Origin: Clostridia bacterium
GTDB taxonomy: Bacteria; Bacillota_A; Clostridia; Oscillospirales; Acutalibacteraceae
Direction of reading: 5' to 3'
Assembly (NCBI GenBank): GCA_017547865.1
Contig: JAFYOA010000284.1
Location: 1-12,251, forward strand
Length of the DNA stretch: 12,251 bases
Shown here one piece after another: positions 1 to 6,191 of the stretch (its first letter is position 1; the number at the start of each line of letters is the position of its first letter). The notes under the pieces are model-generated. The model did no database searches, was not told the DNA's origin, and worked only from the letters and a program-made list of their open reading frames with translations. The position numbers and the translations under genes are program-made.

Positions 1-185
1 CCAAAGCCGCCCTGGCCCAGCACACGACCCACGAGATAACGACCTGCCAGCACACTGCCGGCAGGCAGCGCCAGCGGGTACTGGGTCTGCACAGGGGGTG
101 TAAAACCGCAATGCGGGCACATGGCAGCGGGGTCCGCTTTTTCCTGGAAGCAGTGGAAACAAAGCTTCCGGATATCCATCTCCAT
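1..185 (-). CDS. Ser/Thr protein kinase, N-terminal part (cut by window edge)
   Basis: This is the first 61 codons of a gene that runs off the window at base 1. It starts at ATG 185, with AGGAGG seven bases upstream; a second in-frame ATG at 179 is too far from that site. The protein opens with a zinc-ribbon-like pair CFHC and CPHC (Cys9, Cys12, Cys23, Cys26), a short linker, then the sequence GRYLVGRVLGQGGF, which is the start of a Hanks-type kinase domain up to its glycine-rich ATP loop. By eye 50 of 61 residues match the start of the kinase at 458-3337, so the two are close tandem paralogues. What follows the kinase domain (membrane segment, sensor repeats) cannot be seen. It has its own promoter at 285-313. 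The kinase assignment rests on this paralogy and the ATP loop. Confidence 0.9.
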   Translation of the reverse strand, partial: MEMDIRKLCFHCFQEKADPAAMCPHCGFTPPVQTQYPLALPAGSVLAGRYLVGRVLGQGGF

Positions 186-192
186 CTCTATT

Positions 193-198
193 CCTCCT
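193..198 (-). promoter_or_regulatory. Ribosome binding site deciding the partial kinase start
   Basis: AGGAGG on the minus strand lies seven bases before ATG 185 and thirteen before ATG 179, so it favours the upstream ATG and a protein beginning MEMDIRK, as in the paralogue. Confidence 0.8.
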
Positions 199-238
199 GG
201 AAATCTATTTTCCTTATCCTAACAAAAAGCACTTCCCA

Positions 239-269
239 ACAATTCCTGCGCAAAAGCGTAAAGAATTGT
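239..269 (-). promoter_or_regulatory. Leader hairpin upstream of the partial kinase
   Basis: In the minus-strand transcript a perfect 7-bp outer stem (ACAATTC with GAATTGT) encloses a smaller CGC-TTTT-GCG stem-loop. It begins about ten bases after the start site expected from the -10 at 285-290 and ends some 40 bases before the ribosome site. No T run follows, so it is not a classical terminator. A role in mRNA stability or expression is inference. Confidence 0.45.
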
Positions 270-284
270 CACAAAGTTTGTTTT

Positions 285-313
285 ATTATAGCACGTTAAT
301 CGTTTATTTTAAA
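285..313 (-). promoter_or_regulatory. Sigma-70-type promoter of the partial kinase gene
   Basis: The minus strand has a perfect TATAAT at 290-285. Upstream is either TTTAAA with a 17-bp spacer or TTAAAA with a 16-bp spacer. The region from GCTTT through TATAATA aligns without gaps to the promoter of the downstream-coordinate kinase at 3411-3438 (24 of 32 bases the same by eye), including an identical GTGCTATAATA block. The stretch 300-380 around and upstream is strongly AT-rich, as expected upstream of a promoter. Confidence 0.75.
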
Positions 314-383
314 GCGAAAACCAAATATTTTCTTGTTTTTTTGACAACTTTTTTGTATTATCCCACAATTTTTTTAGATAAAG

Positions 384-415
384 AAAAAGCCACCCGGCCA
401 AACCCGGCCGGGCGG
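384..415 (-). terminator. Rho-independent terminator after the kinase-MORN gene
   Basis: On the minus strand CCGCCCGGCC pairs with GGCCGGGTGG (ten pairs, one a G-T wobble) around a six-base loop, followed by C and a run of five T. It lies 43 bases past the TGA at 458-460 and separates this gene from the next kinase, which has its own promoter. Confidence 0.92.
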
Positions 416-457
416 TTCTTTTCATAACAAAAATTTACAACAAACGCGCCAAAGGCA

Positions 458-3337
458 TCAGCCTACAAACTTACCGTTGTCAAACTGGCCTTCTTCCACG
501 GTGCCGTTGGCGTAAATGTATTTGCCGTAACCAGTACGTTCACCGTTTACCCATTCGCCGATGTACTGGTCACCTTTCCATTCGCCGTCGCCCCAGGTAT
601 AGGTACCCTGGCCATGGCGTTTGCCGTCCACATAGTCGCCTTCGTAACGGTCACCGTTGGTCCAGGTCATTACACCGTAGCCTTCGTATTTTCCGTCCAC
701 AAAGTCGCCCTCGTACACGGTGCCGCTGTCACCGTATGTCATGGTACCAAAACCGGTGCGAACACCGGCAACAAAGTCACCTTCGTAGGTGTCTCCGGTA
801 TCGGCCCAGGTGTAAATACCAAAACCGGTGCGGTCGTTATCCACCCATTCGCCAATGTATTCGTCGCCGTCCAGCCAATGGTAAATACCGAAACCGTTGC
901 GGTCGTCGTTCAGGAACTCGCCGCGGTACCATTCCTCGCCGTCGTCCCAAATATAAATACCAAAACCGGCGCTCAGGCCATCCAGTTCCATACCGGAGTA
1001 TCCGTTGACGGTCATTACTTCGCTCCAGTTTTTACCGCTGATCGTTTCACCCAGGAAAGTAACGTATCTGCCGGCACCGCTGACGCAGGTATTTTCAAAT
1101 TCTCCGTAGAAAACACCGCCGTCATAGCAGCGCATTATACCGTAACCAAAGGCACTGTCATCGCAGTACATGCCCTCATAATCCATGGTGGAGATGAATT
1201 CATCCGCATTGCCGGAGGAAGCTTCCGTGGTGGTGGTATAGTAACTGAGCGACACGGTCGTTTCCCACGTCCAGTTGGAGCTCGTCTTGGTATGGCCATC
1301 GGCGTAGGTATAGGTACCCGCGCCGGTGGGGTAACAGGCAGACACCGTGCCCATATAGGTACCGGCCAGGCCATCCTTATCGAATTCGATGGTGCCGTGG
1401 CCGTTGGCATCGTCTTCGTTCATTTCACCGGTATACGTCCAGCCGGGGCAGAAGGGATCGTCTTCGGTCCACTCGAAGGAACCGTAGCCGTAGGCTCTGT
1501 TATCAATCATCATGCCGGTGTAGTAACAGGCCAGCTGACCCTCGTAATCACCGGAAGTGTAGGTATATTCATCTCTGTTGGCATGACTCCAGTTGGAAGC
1601 CGTTTTGGTGGAGCCATCCACATAGGTGAACGTACCCTCGCCGCTGGGATGACCGTCTTCAAAGCTGCCTTCAAAGCTGCAGCCTTCGGCCCAGGTGTAC
1701 ACACCTTCGCCGTGGGGAATACCGGTAACCATATCCCCCTCGTAACGGTCGCCGTTGTCAAATTCAATGACATTGGAGTCTTCGCTGTATGGCTGGGAAT
1801 TCATTGGAGGAATGTATGTGCCGATAGAAGAGGTTGTGCCGGTTGGAGGTGCAGAAGGAACCTTGCGGCCACCGCCGCCGAGAAGAAAAAACAACAATAC
1901 GCCCAGCACCAGGAGAATCAGGCCAACGCCCACGCCAAGACCCACGAACAGACCGACATTGCTTTTCTTTTTCGGCGGAGCCACCGGACCGGCACCGTAC
2001 GCCACGCGGGGTTCCTGCTGTACCGGCTGCTGCACCGGCATCTGTGCGGGCTGCTGCACCTGCACCTGCTGTACAGGGGGCTGCATATTCACGTAAGAAA
2101 CAGACACATTTGCCCCGGGGGTCTGCACCACCGTGGTGGGCTGCTGAGCCGGCTGCTGCACATTGATCTGCGGCATAGGCATCGGCTGCTGCATCACCGG
2201 GGGCGGCACGGGCCGCTGCACGGGCTGTTGTACGGCCTGTTGTACGGCCTGTTGTACGGGCACCCGAACCGAGGTAAAGTTGATCGGTTGCTGCTGCACG
2301 GGGTGTGCTGCGGCCTCCATAGGCGGCCGGGCACCGGGGAAGATCGGCAGCAGCGGCGTGGGATCGGCTGCCATCAGGGCCTCTTTAAACTCGCCCATGG
2401 TCTGGAAGCGATCTTCCGCACGCACGGCCAGGCCCTTTTCAATGGCGGCTTCTGCCTCTGCAGGCAAATTCACACCACGATTGGAAGGCGGCACCAGGTC
2501 GTCTTCTTCCATACGTTCCAGCGATTCCGGCGGGAGATAGCCGGTCACGGAAGCGTAGAAGCTGGCAGCCACGGAATACACATCGGTGTACGGGCCCTGA
2601 CGGCCGCGGCGCACGTACTGTTCCTTCGGCGCATAACCTGCCTTCAGCACCACATCAAGGCTGCGGCTGCGGTCGCCCATACTGTAACGGGCAGCACCAA
2701 AGTCCAGCAGTTTTACGGCGCCTTCGCTGTTGATATAAATATTATCGGGGGTTACGTCACGGTGAATGATACCGGCACGATGAACCGCATCCAGCGCATC
2801 GATCACCGGGATAAGCACACTGCGGGCCACCGACCAGCTCACCCGACCACCGCTCTGTTTGATCAGACGCTTGAAGCTGGTGCCCTCCACGTATTCCATG
2901 GCAAAATATGCCGTGCCGTTTTCTTCAAAGTAGGTATGTACGGAAACAACCCCATTGACACCGGCAAACTTGGCCAGCGTGCGGGCTTCTTCCAAAAACT
3001 GTTCTTTGCCGTACGCAAAATTATCGCTTTGGCCACCGGAAAAAGCCGTGACCTGCTGGGTACCCGTCTGGCGGGTCGCCATGGTCTCGGGCATGTATTC
3101 TTTCACCGCCACGCGGATCTTCTGTTTTACATCCAACGCCACATAGGTAATGCCGAAGCCGCCCTGGCCCAGCACGCGGCCCACAATATACCGCCCGGCC
3201 AAAATACTGCCCATGGGCAAAGCCATGGGAAACTGCGTCTGTGCCGCAGGGTCAAACCCGCAATGAGGGCACACCCCCGCGGGATTGGCTTTCTCCTGGA
3301 AACAATGAAAACAAAGCTTCCGGATATCCATTTCCAT
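458..3337 (-). CDS. Transmembrane Ser/Thr kinase with zinc ribbon and MORN-repeat sensor
   Basis: A 959-residue membrane kinase that should phosphorylate proteins on Ser/Thr in the cytoplasm in response to an external cue. Domains in order: zinc-ribbon cysteines 9, 12, 23, 26; kinase domain about 50-322 with ATP loop GQGGFG at 57-62, Lys79, HRDVTPDN at 192-199 (catalytic Asp194, Asn199), DFG at 212-214 and APKE at 236-239; a Gln/Pro/Val-rich linker about 340-455; three lysines at 456-458 just before a membrane helix about 461-486; then about fourteen MORN repeats from 532 to the end. Lysines on the kinase side fit a cytoplasmic kinase and an external C-terminus. The catalytic-loop Lys is replaced by Thr196. 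ATG 3337 is chosen over an ATG at 3385 because GGAGG lies eight bases upstream and the paralogue starts the same way. It has its own promoter and terminator. Kinase and MORN calls are secure; the ligand is unknown. Confidence 0.93.
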   Translation of the reverse strand: MEMDIRKLCFHCFQEKANPAGVCPHCGFDPAAQTQFPMALPMGSILAGRYIVGRVLGQGGFGITYVALDVKQKIRVAVKEYMPETMATRQTGTQQVTAFSGGQSDNFAYGKEQFLEEARTLAKFAGVNGVVSVHTYFEENGTAYFAMEYVEGTSFKRLIKQSGGRVSWSVARSVLIPVIDALDAVHRAGIIHRDVTPDNIYINSEGAVKLLDFGAARYSMGDRSRSLDVVLKAGYAPKEQYVRRGRQGPYTDVYSVAASFYASVTGYLPPESLERMEEDDLVPPSNRGVNLPAEAEAAIEKGLAVRAEDRFQTMGEFKEALMAADPTPLLPIFPGARPPMEAAAHPVQQQPINFTSVRVPVQQAVQQAVQQPVQRPVPPPVMQQPMPMPQINVQQPAQQPTTVVQTPGANVSVSYVNMQPPVQQVQVQQPAQMPVQQPVQQEPRVAYGAGPVAPPKKKSNVGLFVGLGVGVGLILLVLGVLLFFLLGGGGRKVPSAPPTGTTSSIGTYIPPMNSQPYSEDSNVIEFDNGDRYEGDMVTGIPHGEGVYTWAEGCSFEGSFEDGHPSGEGTFTYVDGSTKTASNWSHANRDEYTYTSGDYEGQLACYYTGMMIDNRAYGYGSFEWTEDDPFCPGWTYTGEMNEDDANGHGTIEFDKDGLAGTYMGTVSACYPTGAGTYTYADGHTKTSSNWTWETTVSLSYYTTTTEASSGNADEFISTMDYEGMYCDDSAFGYGIMRCYDGGVFYGEFENTCVSGAGRYVTFLGETISGKNWSEVMTVNGYSGMELDGLSAGFGIYIWDDGEEWYRGEFLNDDRNGFGIYHWLDGDEYIGEWVDNDRTGFGIYTWADTGDTYEGDFVAGVRTGFGTMTYGDSGTVYEGDFVDGKYEGYGVMTWTNGDRYEGDYVDGKRHGQGTYTWGDGEWKGDQYIGEWVNGERTGYGKYIYANGTVEEGQFDNGKFVG
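2225..2260 (-). repeat. Three tandem 12-bp units in the kinase linker
   Basis: On the plus strand ctgttgtacggc is repeated three times, the last with g as final base. Each unit encodes four residues of the Val-Gln-Gln-rich linker (residues about 360-371), so length changes keep the reading frame and would alter linker length only. Confidence 0.8.
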
Positions 3338-3345
3338 CTTTTCTT

Positions 3346-3350
3346 CCTCC
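3346..3350 (-). promoter_or_regulatory. Ribosome binding site deciding the kinase-MORN start
   Basis: GGAGG on the minus strand, eight bases before ATG 3337. An in-frame ATG at 3385 lies upstream of this site inside the leader hairpin region and would add 16 residues absent from the paralogue. Confidence 0.8.
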
Positions 3351-3365
3351 CGGAATTCTATTTTT

Positions 3366-3387
3366 CTTTGCCGCCGCAGCAGCAAAG
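3366..3387 (-). promoter_or_regulatory. Nine-pair leader hairpin upstream of the kinase-MORN gene
   Basis: In the transcript CUUUGCUGC pairs with GCGGCAAAG (one U-G wobble) around a UGCG tetraloop. It lies between the predicted start site near 3404 and the ribosome site at 3346-3350. No U run follows and the ribosome site is outside the stem, so it is neither an obvious terminator nor a direct sequestrator. Function is unknown. Confidence 0.5.
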
Positions 3388-3410
3388 GGAAAATGCGTAT
3401 ATATGTTTAT

Positions 3411-3438
3411 ATTATAGCACGCTTCTTCGATATTTCAA
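3411..3438 (-). promoter_or_regulatory. Sigma-70-type promoter of the kinase-MORN gene
   Basis: TTGAAA at 3438-3433, a 16-bp spacer and a perfect TATAAT at 3416-3411 on the minus strand, with T/A-rich sequence upstream. It lies just past the terminator of the dockerin gene, so the kinase is transcribed separately. The spacer end and -10 match the promoter at 285-313. Confidence 0.82.
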
Positions 3439-3467
3439 AGCAAAAAAGCGGTGTTTTTTCACTTTAC

Positions 3468-3508
3468 AAACAAAAAGCCCACAGGGAATTTCTTCCTCTG
3501 CAGGCTTT
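3468..3508 (-). terminator. Rho-independent terminator after the dockerin gene
   Basis: On the minus strand AAAGCCTGCAG pairs with CTGTGGGCTTT (eleven pairs, two of them wobbles), followed by TTGTTT. The stem starts three bases after the TAA at 3511-3513. It closes the reductase-dockerin unit and lies directly upstream of the kinase promoter. Confidence 0.82.
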
Positions 3509-3510
3509 GT

Positions 3511-4920
3511 TTATGCATCATTTATGCCCGAAAGCACAGCCGCCAGCAGCACCAGGTCAGCGGTATTCAGCATACCGTTTTCATCCAGGTCGGCCGCCGC
3601 AAAAGACACTCCCTGCAGCTGTGCTTCTCCGAGAATATGCTTCTGCAGCGCCGTTATATCTGCCGTATTCACCGTTCCACTCCAGTTGTTGTCTCCGGGC
3701 ACCACAATAACCCGCACGCTGCCATCGACACAGCGGGCATCCATTCCGGTACGGCAGGCACCGTCTGCCCGCTTGCCGTCGGCGGTCAGCACTTCTTCAA
3801 TCTCTTCCGCTTTGCGCAGCTGGGCCGCGGTGGTTCCCACAGGCACCAGCAGCTGGTCATCCAGCACACGCACACCCGCAGGCAAGCCGTTTGCCGCAGA
3901 AGAAACAGCCTCTTCTCCGGAAGAAACCGGCGATGGCGAAGGCGAACGCATGGGAGATGCCGTTGGTACAGGTGTTGCAGAAATATTGGGTGTGGGTTCC
4001 GGTTCCGGCGTTGGCATTGGCACAGGCGTTGGCACGGAATATTCCGGAAAAACGATGGCATACGTACCGCCATCGTACACCAGCGCAGCGCCGCCGGCCA
4101 TGGCTTTGATATTTCCGCTTACAGCAGCGGTACCCAGAGTTTCCCCGGTGGCAAGGCTGCAGAACGTTACCTCACTGCCGGAAGAAGCGTACATCGCCAC
4201 TTCACCATTTACAGCCGAAGCCGCATAATCTGTTGTGCGTGGCGGTGTGCCGGTCACCCCGGTGTAATACACGCCATCGCCGCCATAGACGCAGAAATTC
4301 CCGTAGGCATCCACAAAATAATTGCCGCCCAAGGGCACCATGGGGTGCACCCCACCGCTGTACAGACCCGTCAGTTCTTCCGGCAAACCATCGGCAGCAT
4401 ACACCACACCATCATTGCAGAAGGCAAGTACCCGGCCGCCGGAAGTCACAGCCAGCGAATCTGCCGCTGCGGGCAGGGAATATTTCTTTACCAGGGCACC
4501 GCTCGCGTCGTATACCTGCAATTCTTTGCCCACGCAGCACCAGAAGAAATCCCCGGCAAAGGCATAGCCGCGCACGGCACCCACAGGCTGCGGAACGGAA
4601 AACTCCGCATACACACCGCCGCTGCCCGCCAGCGAGACCTGGGTGGAGCCGCCATTGGATGACAGCAGCACCAAAACACCATTGCAATTCACGGCGCGAT
4701 CACAGGCACTTCCCACCGCAAAGCTGCCGCCGGGCGTGGCAAAATACGTACTCCCGCCGGAGGTGATCACCGCCAACGGAGTACCGTTCACCTGGGCAAA
4801 CATCCGCACCACGCCGCTGCCGTTATCCCGGAACACTTCCACGCCCTGCGCTGCACGGCCAAAAAACAGCATAAAAACGCAAAGAATGCCCATAAAACAG
4901 GAAATCACACTCCGTTTCAT
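3511..4920 (-). CDS. Secreted propeller-like protein with C-terminal dockerin
   Basis: A 469-residue exported protein. A signal peptide (MKRS, then a hydrophobic run to about residue 20, with a likely cut near 22-26) is followed by a repetitive beta-rich region about 27-292 whose Gly-rich strand pairs look like a beta-propeller, a Pro/Thr-rich linker 297-333, a small domain about 345-408 of the kind that often precedes dockerins (VGTTAAQLRK, then TGMD), and a type I-like dockerin 409-466. The dockerin has two calcium loops: Asp410/Asn412/Ser414/Asp421 and Asp444/Asp446/Asn448/Asp455. Dockerins bind cohesins on scaffold or cell-surface proteins, so this should be a cell-surface complex component; the propeller ligand or activity is unknown. 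GAGGG six bases before ATG 4920 decides the start; an in-frame ATG at 4926 abuts that site directly. It follows the reductase gene by 33 bp with no promoter seen between. Confidence 0.87.
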   Translation of the reverse strand: MKRSVISCFMGILCVFMLFFGRAAQGVEVFRDNGSGVVRMFAQVNGTPLAVITSGGSTYFATPGGSFAVGSACDRAVNCNGVLVLLSSNGGSTQVSLAGSGGVYAEFSVPQPVGAVRGYAFAGDFFWCCVGKELQVYDASGALVKKYSLPAAADSLAVTSGGRVLAFCNDGVVYAADGLPEELTGLYSGGVHPMVPLGGNYFVDAYGNFCVYGGDGVYYTGVTGTPPRTTDYAASAVNGEVAMYASSGSEVTFCSLATGETLGTAAVSGNIKAMAGGAALVYDGGTYAIVFPEYSVPTPVPMPTPEPEPTPNISATPVPTASPMRSPSPSPVSSGEEAVSSAANGLPAGVRVLDDQLLVPVGTTAAQLRKAEEIEEVLTADGKRADGACRTGMDARCVDGSVRVIVVPGDNNWSGTVNTADITALQKHILGEAQLQGVSFAAADLDENGMLNTADLVLLAAVLSGINDA

Positions 4921-4926
4921 GGGCAT

Positions 4927-4931
4927 CCCTC
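4927..4931 (-). promoter_or_regulatory. Ribosome binding site deciding the dockerin protein start
   Basis: GAGGG on the minus strand is six bases before ATG 4920 and has no gap to ATG 4926, so the second ATG is the usable start and the signal peptide begins MKRS. Confidence 0.75.
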
Positions 4932-4953
4932 AATTCTGTTTGAATTTCAGCTA

Positions 4954-6072
4954 TTATTCGAACATTTCGGCTGCTTTTTCCAGCAGGTTCATGATCTCAA
5001 TATGCTGCGGGCAGTGCATTTCGCAGTTGCCGCAATGCAGGCACTCAGAGGCCTTGCCGCCATCCTTGGTAGCGCGGTTGTAGCGGCCCTTGCCCTGCTG
5101 CTCATTGCCATACACGCTCACATAGTTCATGGCATCGCGGAAGATCTTGGGAATGTTGATCTTCATGGGGCAGCCATCCACACAGTAGCGGCACTCGGTG
5201 CAGGGAATGGTGGGGGTATTGTTCAGCACTTCCACCACGTCGTCGATGACCTTCATTTCGGCCTCGGAGAGGGGCTGGAAGTTTTCCATGTAGCTCATGT
5301 TGTCGTTCATCTGCTCGGTGTTGGACATACCGGAGAGAACGGTGATGATGCCCTCGTGAGAAGCGGCAAAGCGCACGGCCCAGGAAGCCACGGAGGCATC
5401 GGGATTGGCGTCTTTGAACATCTTCTGCACCTGGGGAGTCATGGTGGCCAGAGAGCCGCCCTTTACGGGTTCCATGATGATGATGGGCTTATTGTGCTTG
5501 CGGGCAACCTCGTAGCACTTGCGGGACTGCACGTTTTCGCTTTCCCAGTCAGCATAGTTAATCTGCAGCTGCACAAATTCCATTTCCGGGTGGGCAGTGA
5601 GCAGTTCATCCAGCATTTCGGCGGTATCGTGGAAAGAGAAGCCAACGTGCTTGACCTTGCCCTCTTCCTTCAGCTTCAGCACAAAGTCCCAGGCACCCAG
5701 CTTATCCAGACGATCCACCACAGTGCGGCTCAGAGAGTGCAGCAGGTAGAAGTCGAAGTAACCGGCGCCGGTACGCTCCATAGAGGTATCTAACAGCTTC
5801 TGCAATTCGGCAGTATCTTCCACGCTCCACAGGGGCAGCTTGGTGGCCAGCTGGAAGCTCTCGCGGGGGTAACGGTCCACCAGGGCAGCCTTGGCGGCCA
5901 TTTCGGACTTACCGCCGCTGTAAACATAGGCAGTATCAAAATAAGTAAAGCCCTTGGCCATAAAATCGTCGACCATCGTTTTTACCTGTTCGATGTCGAT
6001 TTCTTCGCCAATGGTGGGCAGGCGCATCAGGCCAAAGCCCAGCTTTTTGATTTCGGAACCGAGATAAGACAT
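4954..6072 (-). CDS. Aldo/keto reductase with C-terminal 2x[4Fe-4S] ferredoxin domain
   Basis: A 372-residue cytosolic oxidoreductase. An aldo/keto reductase barrel, about 1-285, carries the family tetrad in order: Asp46 and Tyr51 (FDTAYVY), Lys78 (ATKLP) and His112 (LLHSL). The C-terminus has two four-cysteine 4Fe-4S motifs: Cys291, 294, 297, 301 and Cys344, 347, 350, 354, each last Cys followed by Pro. Proteins of this type are common in anaerobic Firmicutes; they probably couple NAD(P)H-dependent carbonyl reduction to Fe-S electron transfer, but the substrate cannot be read from sequence. Length is normal for the family. AGGAGG lies eight bases before ATG 6072. It has its own consensus promoter at 6111-6139 and is probably co-transcribed with the dockerin gene. 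Confidence 0.95.
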   Translation of the reverse strand: MSYLGSEIKKLGFGLMRLPTIGEEIDIEQVKTMVDDFMAKGFTYFDTAYVYSGGKSEMAAKAALVDRYPRESFQLATKLPLWSVEDTAELQKLLDTSMERTGAGYFDFYLLHSLSRTVVDRLDKLGAWDFVLKLKEEGKVKHVGFSFHDTAEMLDELLTAHPEMEFVQLQINYADWESENVQSRKCYEVARKHNKPIIIMEPVKGGSLATMTPQVQKMFKDANPDASVASWAVRFAASHEGIITVLSGMSNTEQMNDNMSYMENFQPLSEAEMKVIDDVVEVLNNTPTIPCTECRYCVDGCPMKINIPKIFRDAMNYVSVYGNEQQGKGRYNRATKDGGKASECLHCGNCEMHCPQHIEIMNLLEKAAEMFE

Positions 6073-6100
6073 AATCGCATCCTCCTGTATCTGTTAACAT

Positions 6101-6112
6101 ATTTAATTAAAT
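6101..6112. promoter_or_regulatory. 12-bp perfect palindrome at the reductase transcription start
   Basis: ATTTAATTAAAT is a perfect inverted repeat. It overlaps two bases of the -10 box and covers the expected start site near 6104, a position where a bound repressor would block transcription. AT-rich palindromes arise easily by chance, so an operator is only a suggestion. Confidence 0.3.
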
Positions 6113-6139
6113 TATACCGCAGAACAGGTTGGCTGTCAA
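6111..6139 (-). promoter_or_regulatory. Consensus sigma-70 promoter of the reductase-dockerin unit
   Basis: Minus strand TTGACA (6139-6134), exactly 17 bp, TATAAT (6116-6111): a full match to the housekeeping consensus in both boxes and spacing. It lies in the 119-bp gap between the nucleoside hydrolase stop and the reductase start. No terminator for the upstream operon is visible in this gap, so read-through is possible. Confidence 0.92.
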
Positions 6140-6191
6140 ATAAGTTAGTTATCACTTTCAACCTTTTTCCGCACAATTATTGCAGAACAAC

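Noticed and set aside
186..457. Small plus-strand open frame (62 codons, 111-299) and a possible small gene in the gap
   Set aside because: It is antisense to the partial kinase start and runs into its leader and promoter; no ribosome site. The gap is fully used by leader, promoter and terminator plus AT-rich sequence.
614..4228. Very long plus-strand open frame (1204 codons) across the kinase and into the dockerin gene
   Set aside because: It is antisense to two well-supported genes, crosses the promoter and terminator between them, has no recognisable domains and an odd His/Val/Gly/Ala-rich composition. Long antisense frames are expected opposite GC-rich genes with skewed third positions.
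6093..6112. Rex-type redox operator near the reductase start
   Set aside because: GTTAAC and TTAATTAA resemble half sites, but the spacing is off by one and the left half matches poorly.
6165..6190. Possible terminator after the nucleoside hydrolase
   Set aside because: Only a five-pair hairpin (CTGCA with TGCGG) followed by A rather than T on the coding strand.
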